Shown here in pieces: positions 17,576-26,843 of a DNA stretch of 49,690 nt. Within the stretch, counting starts at the first letter, position 1; the number at the start of each line of letters is the position of its first letter. The notes under the pieces are model-generated. The model ran no database searches and was not told where the DNA came from. It saw only the letters and a program-made list of their open reading frames with translations. Position numbers and translations under genes: made by a program. This stretch comes from Allomuricauda sp. (GTDB taxonomy: Bacteria > Bacteroidota > Bacteroidia > Flavobacteriales > Flavobacteriaceae), in assembly GCF_028282265.1 (NCBI RefSeq), contig NZ_JANQIH010000101.1:1-49690 (forward strand). The letters run 5' to 3'.

Positions 17576-18067
17576 TTATTCCGTGATTTGATGGGTATAT
17601 ATTTTTGAAATATGGTAAAGGGAAAAACACATGATCAATACCCCACTAAAGGGAAGTATGGCATAGATATAGCCTAACGGAATTCGTAAAGTTCCTGAAA
17701 GCTGTTCCAAGTGCAATGTGATATACACCAGATTGAATCCACCAATAACCATTACTACAAGCGCAAATAAAAAGATAAGGAGTTCAATAAGATATAGTGC
17801 CTTTTTCTTATTGTTCAAGGAAAGCTTTTTGAATAGGAAATCCATGGACAAATGCTCTCGTTTTGCATTAAGATATGCTGCGCCCAAAATGGATAACCAG
17901 ATTAATGAGAACCGAGCGAATTCCTCGGTAAAGGAGAATGATTTTCCCAGAATATACCTGGAAAAAACTTGCCACAACACATCCAACACCAAAAGCCCAA
18001 AAATTCCGATGAGCATTACCTCCAAAACCTTATTGACTCTTCCAAAAATGAAATCAATGGTTTTCAT
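17576..18067 (-). CDS. dctQ: TRAP transporter small permease (DctQ)
   Basis: The 163-residue protein has four membrane helices and the DctQ landmark LVLDVLWQVFSRYILGKSFSFTEEFARFSLIWLSILGAA (near residues 26-64). It is the small membrane subunit that pairs with DctM. It lies between dctP (128 bp upstream) and dctM (1 bp downstream). Confidence 0.92.
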   Translation of the reverse strand: MKTIDFIFGRVNKVLEVMLIGIFGLLVLDVLWQVFSRYILGKSFSFTEEFARFSLIWLSILGAAYLNAKREHLSMDFLFKKLSLNNKKKALYLIELLIFLFALVVMVIGGFNLVYITLHLEQLSGTLRIPLGYIYAILPFSGVLIMCFSLYHISKIYTHQITE

Positions 18068-18195
18068 CTGTTTAAAATTTAATAGTTTATTGAAAATGCA
18101 GAACTAAAAATTTTTGCACATTCAGTAATTCGCACAAAAAATTTAATCATGCCGGTGGGTATGCAATGATGAAATTTGTTTATGCTCATTTCATA

Positions 18196-19182
18196 TTATT
18201 TAGTCTTTATATCGTTTACCAATTTTTTCATTTCTGGGTAGGCTTGTAGAAATTCTTCCAAAACCGATTTTGATTTTTGGGCAAACAGTTCTTTTTCAGG
18301 AATGATAATTTCTACCCCAGCTGCCTTTGCTTTCTCCATGGAAGCTTCTACAGAAATACGCCAAAACTCCTTTTGTGCCTGTGCGGAGGCCTCTGATGCT
18401 TCTTGTACCCATTGCTTTTCTTCGGCCGTAAGTTCTTTCCAAGCTTTTGTGCCAATCAGAATAACATCCGGCACAGCGGAATGTTCATCTATGGTGTAAT
18501 ATTTACTAACCTCATAATGATTGGATGACACAAAGGATGGTGCATTGTTTTCTGCACCATCGACAACACCTTGCTGTATAGCGGTATATAGTTCACCATA
18601 GGCCATTGGTGTCGCTGATCCGCCTAAAGCATTTACCATGTTTATGGCCATTTGATTGTTCATCACCCTAATTTTAAGCCCTTCTAAATCCTCTGGCTTT
18701 CGTACTGGTTTGGTTTTGGTGTAAAAACTTCGGCTGCCCGCATCATAGTAACAAAGGCCCCTTAACCAAAATTTACTCCCTTTTTCTAAAATGGATTTTC
18801 CTATTTCCCCTTCTAACACCTCAAATTTGTGTTCTTGATTACGAAATAAATAGGGCACTCCTAAAACCAAATATTCGGGTACAAAATTGGAAAGCGTTGC
18901 TGCACTGACCTTTGTAATTGCCAAACTGCCAATTTGCAACAATTCCAAAACCTCCCGTTCGGACCCTAGTTGCGCATCCGGAAATATTTTAAGGGTCAAC
19001 TTTCCTCCTGATTTTTGGGCCAATACCTCTTGGAATTTTAGCGCACCTAAATGCACAGGGTGCGATTGTGGCGAGTTATGGGCAAAATACAAGACCTTTT
19101 GGTTTGTAGCCTCCTGACAAGAAAAGACTAGACCCAACACTACAATTAAAAGCAGGTATTTTATCTTTTTAAAGTTTGTCAT
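18196..19182 (-). CDS. dctP: TRAP solute-binding protein (DctP), predicted lipoprotein
   Basis: The start at 19182 (MTNFKKIKYLLLIVVLGLVFSC) gives a lipoprotein signal with lipobox VFSC; a longer frame from 19230 would overlap uxaC and place 16 odd residues first. The body is a typical DctP: FAHNSPQSHPVHLGALKFQE, DAQLGSEREVLELLQIGSLAI and LEGLKIRVMNNQMAINMVNALGGSATPMAYGELYTAIQQGVVDGAENN. The Arg of KIRV is the usual carboxylate-binding residue. Anchoring by lipid is common in Bacteroidota. Hexuronate is the probable ligand from context. Confidence 0.92.
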   Translation of the reverse strand: MTNFKKIKYLLLIVVLGLVFSCQEATNQKVLYFAHNSPQSHPVHLGALKFQEVLAQKSGGKLTLKIFPDAQLGSEREVLELLQIGSLAITKVSAATLSNFVPEYLVLGVPYLFRNQEHKFEVLEGEIGKSILEKGSKFWLRGLCYYDAGSRSFYTKTKPVRKPEDLEGLKIRVMNNQMAINMVNALGGSATPMAYGELYTAIQQGVVDGAENNAPSFVSSNHYEVSKYYTIDEHSAVPDVILIGTKAWKELTAEEKQWVQEASEASAQAQKEFWRISVEASMEKAKAAGVEIIIPEKELFAQKSKSVLEEFLQAYPEMKKLVNDIKTK

Positions 19183-19201
19183 GGCTTGTTTTTCGATGGT
19201 T

Positions 19202-20620
19202 TTAGTTGACCTTAAAGCCAAAATATTCAACCGCGTTATTGTAACAGATATCTTGAACCATCTTCCCTAAAAATGGAATATCGTTGGGCAAAAGTCCCTT
19301 CTTTATGTCTTCCGCGATTAAATCACATAAAATCCTTCTAAAATATTCATGCCGAGGAAAAGAAAGGAAACTCCGACTGTCCGTCAACATTCCAATGAAC
19401 CTACTTAAAAGTCCCATGTTGGATAGGGTGTTCAATTGTTTTTCCATACCATCTTTTTGGTCCAAAAACCACCATCCTGATCCCCATTGCATTTTACCTG
19501 GAATTCCAGCTTCACTATAATTACCCATCATAGTGGCAAAAACTTCGTTCTGTGAAGGGTTCAGGTTATACGTTATGGTTTTTGGTAGTTGATTGGTTGA
19601 ATCCAACGCATCAAAAAGTTTGGACATAAAAGTCGCCATGGGATAATCCCCAATAGAATCACAGCCTACATCTGCCCCGACTTCTTTTTGTAAACGACTG
19701 TTGTTGTTTCTTATGGAGCCCAAATGAAATTGTTGTACCCAACCCATTTCATGATACTTACGACCAAGATGTAGAAAGAGGTAAGATCTATACTTGTTGA
19801 CTTCTTCTTCGGATAAGTTAAAACCGCTTAGGCTTTTCTTAAAAATTACCTGCACTTCATCCAAAGTAAAGTCCTCCATAACCAACCCCTCCCCTAATCC
19901 AAAATCGGACAGTTTACAGCCATAGTTTTTAAAATGTTCTAGTCGTTGATCTATTGCATTTAAAAAGCTGGTGAAATCTGCGATGGAATGGTTTACGGTT
20001 TGACCTAATTTTTCAATATAGTTGATGAAGTCCGCTTGACCAATCAAGAATAAATTATCCGATCGGAAGGTTGGAAATACCTTGGTAAAAAATCCTTTTT
20101 CCTTAATTTGTTTGTGGTACTGTAAATCATCTGTTGGGTCATCGGTAGTGCAAACCACCTCAACATTCATGTCCTCCAATAGTGCCGCGGGTGTCTTAGT
20201 CTTCAGGATGGTGTTAGCCGATGAATAGATTTTGGCTGCCGTACTGGGCTGAAGAATGGCCTCTATATCAAAATAGCGTTTGAGTTCTAACTGCGTCCAA
20301 TGAAATAGCGGGTTTCTTAAGGTGTATGGTACAGTCTCAGCCCATTTAGCAAATTTCTCCTGAGATGACGCTTGTCCCGTGATATATTTTTCCTCAATAC
20401 CATTAGCGCGCATGCCTCGCCATTTATAGTGATCCCCGCTTAGCCATGCTTTGGTTATATTCTCAATGGGTAAATCTTCTGCGATTTCCTTTGGTGAAAG
20501 ATGATTGTGGTAATCTATAATGGGCATTTGCTGGGCATACTCATGGTACAAGGTCACCGCTTGCTCAGAGTTCAGCAAAAAGTTTTTTGTAATAAAGTTC
20601 TTTGCGTGTATTTGAGACAT
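19202..20620 (-). CDS. uxaC: Glucuronate isomerase
   Basis: The 472-residue protein is a full-length UxaC, converting D-glucuronate to D-fructuronate and D-galacturonate to D-tagaturonate. Family landmarks are IIDYHNHLSPKEIAEDL (about 34-50), NPLFHWTQLELKRYF, VVCTTDDPTDDLQYH, and GMLTDSRSFLSFPRHEYFRRILC near the C terminus. Its ATG overlaps the TAA of uxuA by one base (TAATG), so the two are coupled. It supplies the first step for glucuronate coming from the TRAP carrier or from inositol through MIOX. Confidence 0.95.
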   Translation of the reverse strand: MSQIHAKNFITKNFLLNSEQAVTLYHEYAQQMPIIDYHNHLSPKEIAEDLPIENITKAWLSGDHYKWRGMRANGIEEKYITGQASSQEKFAKWAETVPYTLRNPLFHWTQLELKRYFDIEAILQPSTAAKIYSSANTILKTKTPAALLEDMNVEVVCTTDDPTDDLQYHKQIKEKGFFTKVFPTFRSDNLFLIGQADFINYIEKLGQTVNHSIADFTSFLNAIDQRLEHFKNYGCKLSDFGLGEGLVMEDFTLDEVQVIFKKSLSGFNLSEEEVNKYRSYLFLHLGRKYHEMGWVQQFHLGSIRNNNSRLQKEVGADVGCDSIGDYPMATFMSKLFDALDSTNQLPKTITYNLNPSQNEVFATMMGNYSEAGIPGKMQWGSGWWFLDQKDGMEKQLNTLSNMGLLSRFIGMLTDSRSFLSFPRHEYFRRILCDLIAEDIKKGLLPNDIPFLGKMVQDICYNNAVEYFGFKVN

Positions 20621-21795
20621 TATAAGCTTTTTGAAATTCCAAGGGCCAGGCCTCTTAATTCGGCCAAACCTCTTAATCTTCCGATACCTGAGTATCCCGG
20701 GTTCGTTTTCTTGTGAAGGTCATCCAGCATCTGGTGTCCATGATCTGGACGCATAGGTATTTTTGCATCTTTTCTACCTTCTTGCTCTCTTCTTTTTTCC
20801 TCAAGCAACACCTCCTTTACAATAGCATACATGTCTAAATCACCTTCTAGATGATTGGCTTCATAAAAGTTTCCTTTTTCATCCCGTTTAGTACTTCTTA
20901 AATGTAAAAAGTGGACCCTGTCCGCGAAGCGTTTTAAAATTTGCTCCAAATTGTTATCGGCGCGAACACCTAAAGAACCGGTACAAAACGTAATTCCATT
21001 GGCATTATCCGGCACCTGTTCAAAAAGATATGCGTAGTCTTCCTCAGTACTTACAACTCGCGGTAAACCCAGAATAGGATACGGAGGGTCATCGGGATGT
21101 ATGCACATCCTAACCTTATTGGTAGATGCCACAGGGATAATTTCCTTTAAAAAATGAACAAGATTATTTTTCAAGATTTTTGAATCAACCTCATTATAAG
21201 TATCTAGAACCGACTGGAATTGTTCTAATGTATATCCTTCTTCAGCACCAGGTAGGCCCGCAATAATGGTTTTCACCAAGAGGTCTTTTTCTTCATTGGA
21301 TAGTGTTTCAAAGTACTGCTTTGCTTCATTTTTCTGTGCTACTGAATAGTTGTCTACTGCACCAGGTCTTTGGAGCAAATACAACTCAAAAGCAGCAAAA
21401 GCAGTGGTATCAAACCGCAAGGCCCTGGAACCATCTTCTACCTCAAAATCCAAAGAAGTACGTGTCCAGTCCAATACAGGCATAAAATTGTAGCAGACGA
21501 TATCAATGCCGCAGCTTGCAAGGTTTTGAATACTGGCTTTATAATTTTCAATGTACAACTTGTAATCGCCCGAGCGAGTTTTTATATTTTCATGCACAGG
21601 AATACTTTCTACGACACTCCATCTAAGACCTGCTTCTTCAATCTCGTTTTTCCGTTCCGTAATGGCCTCAACTGACCAAACCTCACCATTCGGTATTTGG
21701 TGAAGGGCAGAAACAATACCTGTTGCCCCTGCTTGTTTGATATCTGATAATTTTACGGGATCGTTTGGCCCGTACCATCGCCATGTTTGTTCCAT
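20620..21795 (-). CDS. uxuA: Mannonate dehydratase
   Basis: The 391-residue protein is UxuA, which removes water from D-mannonate to give KDG. Landmarks are [40 protein letters not shown] at the N terminus, [22 protein letters not shown] in the middle and [15 protein letters not shown] near the C terminus; these hold the metal-binding His and Cys residues. It lies 8 bp after the reductase gene and overlaps uxaC by one base. Confidence 0.95.
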   Translation of the reverse strand: MEQTWRWYGPNDPVKLSDIKQAGATGIVSALHQIPNGEVWSVEAITERKNEIEEAGLRWSVVESIPVHENIKTRSGDYKLYIENYKASIQNLASCGIDIVCYNFMPVLDWTRTSLDFEVEDGSRALRFDTTAFAAFELYLLQRPGAVDNYSVAQKNEAKQYFETLSNEEKDLLVKTIIAGLPGAEEGYTLEQFQSVLDTYNEVDSKILKNNLVHFLKEIIPVASTNKVRMCIHPDDPPYPILGLPRVVSTEEDYAYLFEQVPDNANGITFCTGSLGVRADNNLEQILKRFADRVHFLHLRSTKRDEKGNFYEANHLEGDLDMYAIVKEVLLEEKRREQEGRKDAKIPMRPDHGHQMLDDLHKKTNPGYSGIGRLRGLAELRGLALGISKSL

Positions 21796-21803
21796 CTTGT
21801 TTT

Positions 21804-22622
21804 TTATACGCCACTAAAGGCACTAAATCCTCCATCTATGGGAAGAACCGTTCCCGTTACAAATTTTGAAGCATCAGAGCAGAGGTAATGAATGGAACCG
21901 TTCAACTCATCGGCTTCCCCAAAGCGTTTCATAGGGGTATTTCTAATAATCACATCACCTCTTTCCGTATATGAACCATCTTCTTTATTAATAAGTAAGT
22001 CCCTGTTTTGGTTTCCAATAAAAAATCCAGGGGCAATAGCATTTACCCGTAGTCCTTCACCAAATTTTAAGGCAAGCTCTACGGCCAACCATTTGGTATA
22101 GTTGTCAATTGCAGCTTTGGATGCCGAATATCCTACCACACGCGTAATCGCACTTTGCGCTGTCATTGAGGAGATATTGATGATTGTCCCTTTTTTTTGC
22201 TTTACCATTTCCTTTCCAAAAATGAGTGAGGGTAGTATTGAGCCAAAAAGGTTCAAATCGACCACCTTTTTAAAATGGTCGATGTCCACATCAAAAATAG
22301 TTTGGTCGACCCCTATGGTCGCACCGGGCATATTGCCGCCAGCGGCATTTATCAGTACATCTATTTTACCATATCTAGCCATGATTTCATTAGCTACTGA
22401 GGTAAGACTTTTTTCTTCCAACACATTACAAGCAAAGCCCGAAACTTTGTCGCTTAACTTTTTAAGGCGCGCAATTGCATTATCCACACTCTCTTCACTG
22501 CGGTCCAATATGATAATGATTGCTTTGTTCTTTAACAGATATTCCGCCATACTGCCTCCAAGAACACCACCACCACCACCGGTAATTAACACCACTTTGC
22601 CTGTAATACTAAATAGGTCCAT
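21804..22622 (-). CDS. uxuB: SDR-family D-fructuronate reductase (mannonate oxidoreductase)
   Basis: The 272-residue short-chain dehydrogenase has the nucleotide motif [16 protein letters not shown], the catalytic Ser of ISSMTAQ, the YSASK pair (Tyr-x3-Lys) and [10 protein letters not shown]. Its place between the oxidoreductases and uxuA makes it the reducer of fructuronate to mannonate. It is not related to the classical long UxuB of enterics but to the SDR form used in many Bacteroidota and Firmicutes; the symbol reflects function. The Gly-rich loop with VLG is typical of this subgroup. Confidence 0.88.
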   Translation of the reverse strand: MDLFSITGKVVLITGGGGGVLGGSMAEYLLKNKAIIIILDRSEESVDNAIARLKKLSDKVSGFACNVLEEKSLTSVANEIMARYGKIDVLINAAGGNMPGATIGVDQTIFDVDIDHFKKVVDLNLFGSILPSLIFGKEMVKQKKGTIINISSMTAQSAITRVVGYSASKAAIDNYTKWLAVELALKFGEGLRVNAIAPGFFIGNQNRDLLINKEDGSYTERGDVIIRNTPMKRFGEADELNGSIHYLCSDASKFVTGTVLPIDGGFSAFSGV

Positions 22623-22678
22623 TTATTTCTTTCGTTGGTTAAGAATTCATTTGGATTGACCAACTTCATGAGTTGATT

Positions 22679-23863
22679 TCATCCTTTGTTCTGGTTGTAT
22701 ACAATTTTATCCTCGTACATGGCGTCCAGCCCCATTTGCACACATATGGCAGCATTTGCACCAGTTGTCACATCTGAAAAAGGTTTTTTGTTGTCAACCA
22801 CATTATCACGAAAATCGATAAGGGCTTGAAGCGTAGGTTCAGTATGTTCTAACTCTATTGGGGTTCCTTTTTCCTCTTTCCAGGATACAGTAGCTCCAGA
22901 GACACCGTCCACTTCGCCAAGCTCTCTGTTATAGTTCCCTTCGGGATAAAACCATGCCCTTGCATAATCTAAAACAAGCGTTCCCTTGTCCCCAGTTACT
23001 TTGATTTTATACCCATCTTTGGCATTCGCAGTAAGACATGTAAACTTAGCCTTAACCCCATTTGGATAGTTATATATTAAATGCACATTGTCATACGTTT
23101 CCCTACCATCTTTCCAATAATCTATACCGCCCACTCCCATTACCCGATGTGGCATGGCGTCTAATATCCAGTTGACAAAATCCAGTTGGTGGGAGCAAAG
23201 CTCAGCAAGCAGACCGCCAGAAAATTCACGATACATACGCCAATTGATGATCTTTTCATACTCTGGCTTGGGAACTGGACGCCTCCAATCGCCATTTCTG
23301 TTCCATTGACACTCAACAGTCTGTATGGTCCCTACTTTACCCTCTTTGATGAGATTTGCAACGTGCCGATACAATCTTGAACTACGGTATTGATGACCGG
23401 TTTGAAATACTTTTTTTGAGGTACTTTGCTTCTCCCTTAGTTGTCCAATACCTTTATAACCCTTAGCCATTGTTTTTTCGCAATACACATGTTTGCCTGC
23501 ATCCAAGCTATCTATTGCGATTTTTGAGTGGGTGTTGAAAGGTGTGGCAACAAATACGGCATCTACATCTTTGTTGTCCAGTAAATATCTGTAATCCTTG
23601 TACCCTTTTGCTTTTCCATCCACTTTAGAGAGCGAATCTTCCAACCTAAAAGGGAGAATATCACAACAAGCGACCACTTTACAATTTTGAATTCCATTGA
23701 TTAATGGGATTGCACCTCCTCCTCTGTCACCAGTGCCAATAATACCAATATGTAGTGTGCTATTTTTATTTAAGTTGGATAATCGATTGGCGTTAAATAC
23801 ATAAGGTGTTATAATCGCTGCGGATGCCAATCCACTTTTGATTATAAAGTTTTTTCTATTCAT
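22679..23863 (-). CDS. Gfo/Idh/MocA-family oxidoreductase, exported
   Basis: The 394-residue protein begins with a Tat-like or Sec-like signal (MNRKNFIIKSGLASAAIITP, one Arg only). The Rossmann motif is HIGIIGTGDRGGGAIPLI, followed by VDAVFVATPFNTHSKIA and the CEKTMAKG segment carrying the catalytic Lys of EKP-type motifs (EKTM here). A C-terminal substrate domain ends in VQMGLDAMYEDKIV. The family uses NAD(P) to oxidise or reduce sugars, and exported members keep a bound cofactor. It lies 9 bp after a second paralogue and near a DUF1080 gene, which suggests sugar oxidation at C3. The substrate is unknown. Confidence 0.85.
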   Translation of the reverse strand: MNRKNFIIKSGLASAAIITPYVFNANRLSNLNKNSTLHIGIIGTGDRGGGAIPLINGIQNCKVVACCDILPFRLEDSLSKVDGKAKGYKDYRYLLDNKDVDAVFVATPFNTHSKIAIDSLDAGKHVYCEKTMAKGYKGIGQLREKQSTSKKVFQTGHQYRSSRLYRHVANLIKEGKVGTIQTVECQWNRNGDWRRPVPKPEYEKIINWRMYREFSGGLLAELCSHQLDFVNWILDAMPHRVMGVGGIDYWKDGRETYDNVHLIYNYPNGVKAKFTCLTANAKDGYKIKVTGDKGTLVLDYARAWFYPEGNYNRELGEVDGVSGATVSWKEEKGTPIELEHTEPTLQALIDFRDNVVDNKKPFSDVTTGANAAICVQMGLDAMYEDKIVYNQNKG

Positions 23864-23872
23864 ACAGTATAA

Positions 23873-25201
23873 TTACAGTTTGGGCTCCCATCCTTTGGCA
23901 TATTCCCTTTTCCATGCCTGCATGGCCTTATCACTATTCAAGACTTTACCAGTTGTGGTATCTATTTTTAAAGTTTCGCCAACATCTTGCGCCATGTTGC
24001 CCAAATGACAAAGCATCGTTGATATACTTGCATCGTTAATATCGGAACGAAGACTGGTATCCTTGCGAATGGCGTCAAAGAAATTGCCTACGTGATTCAC
24101 ATCCAACATGCCCTCACCCCTTGTATTGGTAGTGGCACTTGAAGCTTTCTCAAATTCAAATTTGATCGGATTTCCCTGTAAATCATACAATTTATAAAAA
24201 TTTCTATCTGATTGTATCGATCCTTTGCTGCCATAAATGGTGATTCCCCTTCCTGGACGATCTGGTTTCATCATTCCCCTGCTATGACCGGTCCATGTAA
24301 TAAATTTATTGTTGTCATAGGAAAATGTTACCTGTTGGTTATCTACAAATTCCCAGTCATCTTTGTAGGTGTATTTTCCACCAAAAGAGGTAACCGAATT
24401 TGGTAAATCTACCCCAAGGGCCCATCTACATATATCAATTTCATGGGTACCGTTGTTATGAATTTCCCCGGTTCCCCAGTTTCTGAACCAATGCCAATTA
24501 TACGGATGTATATTATCCCTATACTCTTCTTTTGGCGCCGGGCCTTGCCATAATTCCCAGTCCAAAGTTTTTGGGACAGGTACTTTGTTTCCAATACCAA
24601 TGGAACCTCTGTTATTCGTATAATAGGCCTCACCTTTATAAACCTCACCGATAATACCTGCCCTTATTTCTTTTATTGCCAAGATAGTAGTATCAGCGGA
24701 GCGTTGCTGATTGCCCATCTGCACTTTTTTCCCATATTTATTTTGAGCTGCTACCAACAGGTCATTCTCATAAGCATTATGACTACAGGGCTTTTCCACG
24801 TATACGTGTTTACCCGCCTGCATGGCCATAATGGCCATCGGTGCATGCCAATGTTCTGGGGTTGCAATAAAAACAGCATCCACGTCCTTGTCCTCCAAAA
24901 TTTTTCTAAAATCCTTTTCAACTTTAGGGACGTATCCTATGGTTTCTTGACACCAAATATTGTGTTCTTCAATAATGACGTCATCTACATCACAGTTATA
25001 GAGTATTTTGGCATTTGAATCCGCATTAATTGCTTTTACATGGGCTTTTGCTCTACTACGAACCCCAATGACTGCGCAATTGATATGGTCGTTGGCACCT
25101 AAAATACGCCCATAACTACTTTGCGGTAAAACCATTCCACCTAAAGTTACCCCAGCACTGGCAGCGGCAGTTTTTTTTATAAAATTTCGTCTTGTTGTCA
25201 T
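23873..25201 (-). CDS. Gfo/Idh/MocA-family oxidoreductase with Tat signal
   Basis: The ATG at 25201 gives MTTRRNFIKKTAAASAGVTLGGMVLP, a good twin-arginine signal; a TTG two codons earlier is not needed. The body has VDAVFIATPEHWHAPMAIMAMQAGKHVYVEKPCSHN, where EKP carries the catalytic Lys, and a typical GTGEIHNNGTHEIDICRWALG substrate segment. At 443 residues it is of the long, secreted type common in Bacteroidota. It starts 2 bp after the DUF1080 gene and is followed by the second oxidoreductase, so all three should be made together. A periplasmic sugar oxidation is inferred. Confidence 0.88.
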   Translation of the reverse strand: MTTRRNFIKKTAAASAGVTLGGMVLPQSSYGRILGANDHINCAVIGVRSRAKAHVKAINADSNAKILYNCDVDDVIIEEHNIWCQETIGYVPKVEKDFRKILEDKDVDAVFIATPEHWHAPMAIMAMQAGKHVYVEKPCSHNAYENDLLVAAQNKYGKKVQMGNQQRSADTTILAIKEIRAGIIGEVYKGEAYYTNNRGSIGIGNKVPVPKTLDWELWQGPAPKEEYRDNIHPYNWHWFRNWGTGEIHNNGTHEIDICRWALGVDLPNSVTSFGGKYTYKDDWEFVDNQQVTFSYDNNKFITWTGHSRGMMKPDRPGRGITIYGSKGSIQSDRNFYKLYDLQGNPIKFEFEKASSATTNTRGEGMLDVNHVGNFFDAIRKDTSLRSDINDASISTMLCHLGNMAQDVGETLKIDTTTGKVLNSDKAMQAWKREYAKGWEPKL

Positions 25202-25203
25202 AA

Positions 25204-26592
25204 TCAATTGGTGGTAATAGGTTTAATTTTAATATTTCTAAAACTGACATAATCCCCATGGTCCTGTAATAGGATATGACCTTTTTCGGCTTCACCAAAG
25301 TTGGGCCATTTTACATATTTACTTTCAGAGACCAGTTTTCTGTATGTTTCGCTTTTACGCTCATATTCTAAAACTTTAGCTCCGTTCAACCAATGTTCCA
25401 CATGGTTATCTTTTGAAATGATATGGGCAGTGTTCCATTCTCCAATTGGGTAAATGGGCTTGTTGGTGTCCGCCATAATCAAATCATAAAGGGATGCTAC
25501 CGTTCTACTACCCTCGTGGTTACCTTTTTTGGCATCTGGATGTCTCTGATCGTCCAATATTTGATATTCCAGGCCTATGGAAGAACCAGGACCTTTGTTG
25601 ATATCCGTGTCCACATAGTACTTGATGCCACTGTTGGCCCCTTCGGTCAATTTAAAATCAACCTTAAGTTCAAAATCGCCATATAGGTCTTTGGTTACAA
25701 TATCTCCTCCTGCGGCGGACTCTTCTCCTCCCGAAGACAAAACCGTGAGGACGCCATCTTCCATTTTCCAGCCTTTATCAGGAAATTCGTCCAAACGTGC
25801 TCCTCTCCAACCTTCTGTAGTTTCTCCGTCCCACAAAAGTTGCCAACCGTTTTTCTTTTCGTCAATAGTTAAGCGGTTTTTGGTGATTATAGGTTCAATT
25901 GGTGTTTTGCGAGAGTATTTTGGTAGACTGTCCGTAATTATTTTTATATCCTTCCACATAATTTCGGTCCCTTCTTCCATGTCCTCTTTTATGCTATGCA
26001 CCTGTAAAGCAATAAATCCACTTGCCGTCTTATCATCTATCAAGTGTGAAGCAGGGATATCATTAACCCATGTTTTGATCGTATCGCCAATGGCTTCTAT
26101 ACGATAATGGTTCCATTCATTTTTCTTGAATGCCTTTTGGGCCTGTGTATTTTCCGTCATAGGATTTAACCACCCTCTTCTTGATTCATCATAAATACCA
26201 CCACTCCATGCCCGGTCAGATGGGTCAATCTCAACTTGGTATCCATGAACCCTGCCATCCCGGTAATATTCGAAGCTATTGCTTCTTATTTGTATGCCTG
26301 AGTTCATTGTTGTATCCACTTTAAAAGTTACTTCAAAAATAAAATCGTCATACATCTTAGTTGTGGTCAAAAAAGTATTTGCGGTATTGTGCGTCGTGGT
26401 ACCCACAATCGCCCCATCCCTAATACTGTAAGGGGCCTCACCACCCATCCGCTCCCAACCTTTTAGGGTTCCGCCATCAAATAAAGACACCCATGGAGCA
26501 TTATCTTTTTTTGTTTCTGTACAACCCGTCAGAAATAAGCCCAAAAACAGTAATGCATATTTCCCAATGAAAAAAAAACGTATTCTTCGCAT
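25204..26592 (-). CDS. Two-domain DUF1080 (3-keto-glycoside hydrolase-like) lipoprotein
   Basis: The 462-residue protein has a lipoprotein signal (lipobox FLTGC) and two DUF1080 domains, about residues 32-210 and 245-460. Typical phrases are WVSLFDGGTLKGWERMGG with SGIQIRSNSFEYYRDGRVHGYQVEID in the first, and GWQLLWDGETTEGWRGAR with SGIKYYVDTDI and LEYQILDDQRHPDA in the second. Family members cleave 3-keto-glycosides made by sugar-C3 oxidases. It is the first gene of the minus-strand operon and directly precedes two Gfo/Idh/MocA enzymes, the expected partners. The parent glycoside is not known. Confidence 0.87.
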   Translation of the reverse strand: MRRIRFFFIGKYALLFLGLFLTGCTETKKDNAPWVSLFDGGTLKGWERMGGEAPYSIRDGAIVGTTTHNTANTFLTTTKMYDDFIFEVTFKVDTTMNSGIQIRSNSFEYYRDGRVHGYQVEIDPSDRAWSGGIYDESRRGWLNPMTENTQAQKAFKKNEWNHYRIEAIGDTIKTWVNDIPASHLIDDKTASGFIALQVHSIKEDMEEGTEIMWKDIKIITDSLPKYSRKTPIEPIITKNRLTIDEKKNGWQLLWDGETTEGWRGARLDEFPDKGWKMEDGVLTVLSSGGEESAAGGDIVTKDLYGDFELKVDFKLTEGANSGIKYYVDTDINKGPGSSIGLEYQILDDQRHPDAKKGNHEGSRTVASLYDLIMADTNKPIYPIGEWNTAHIISKDNHVEHWLNGAKVLEYERKSETYRKLVSESKYVKWPNFGEAEKGHILLQDHGDYVSFRNIKIKPITTN

Positions 26593-26843
26593 GTGTAAAT
26601 AGTTAGTCTTCGTGTATTGATTGAAAATAGTCTAAATGCGATAAACAACAATGGATAATTTCTTCAAAAACATGGATATTACAACACCTCTTTGAAGAGG
26701 AACAACCAAGGTTTGATCCGTAAAATTCTAAATCCTTCCTTCTTAAAAAAATACTGATTTGTACATGTTTTGGAAGAATGTGTCCATCATTTCAGAAATC
26801 AATTAACATAATTTTATTAAAACTAATTAACTAATAATAAATC

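Noticed and set aside
26687-26700. CCTCTTTGAAGAGG palindrome upstream of the second susC
   Set aside because: Six-base arms with no T-tract and no second copy; too short to call an operator or terminator.
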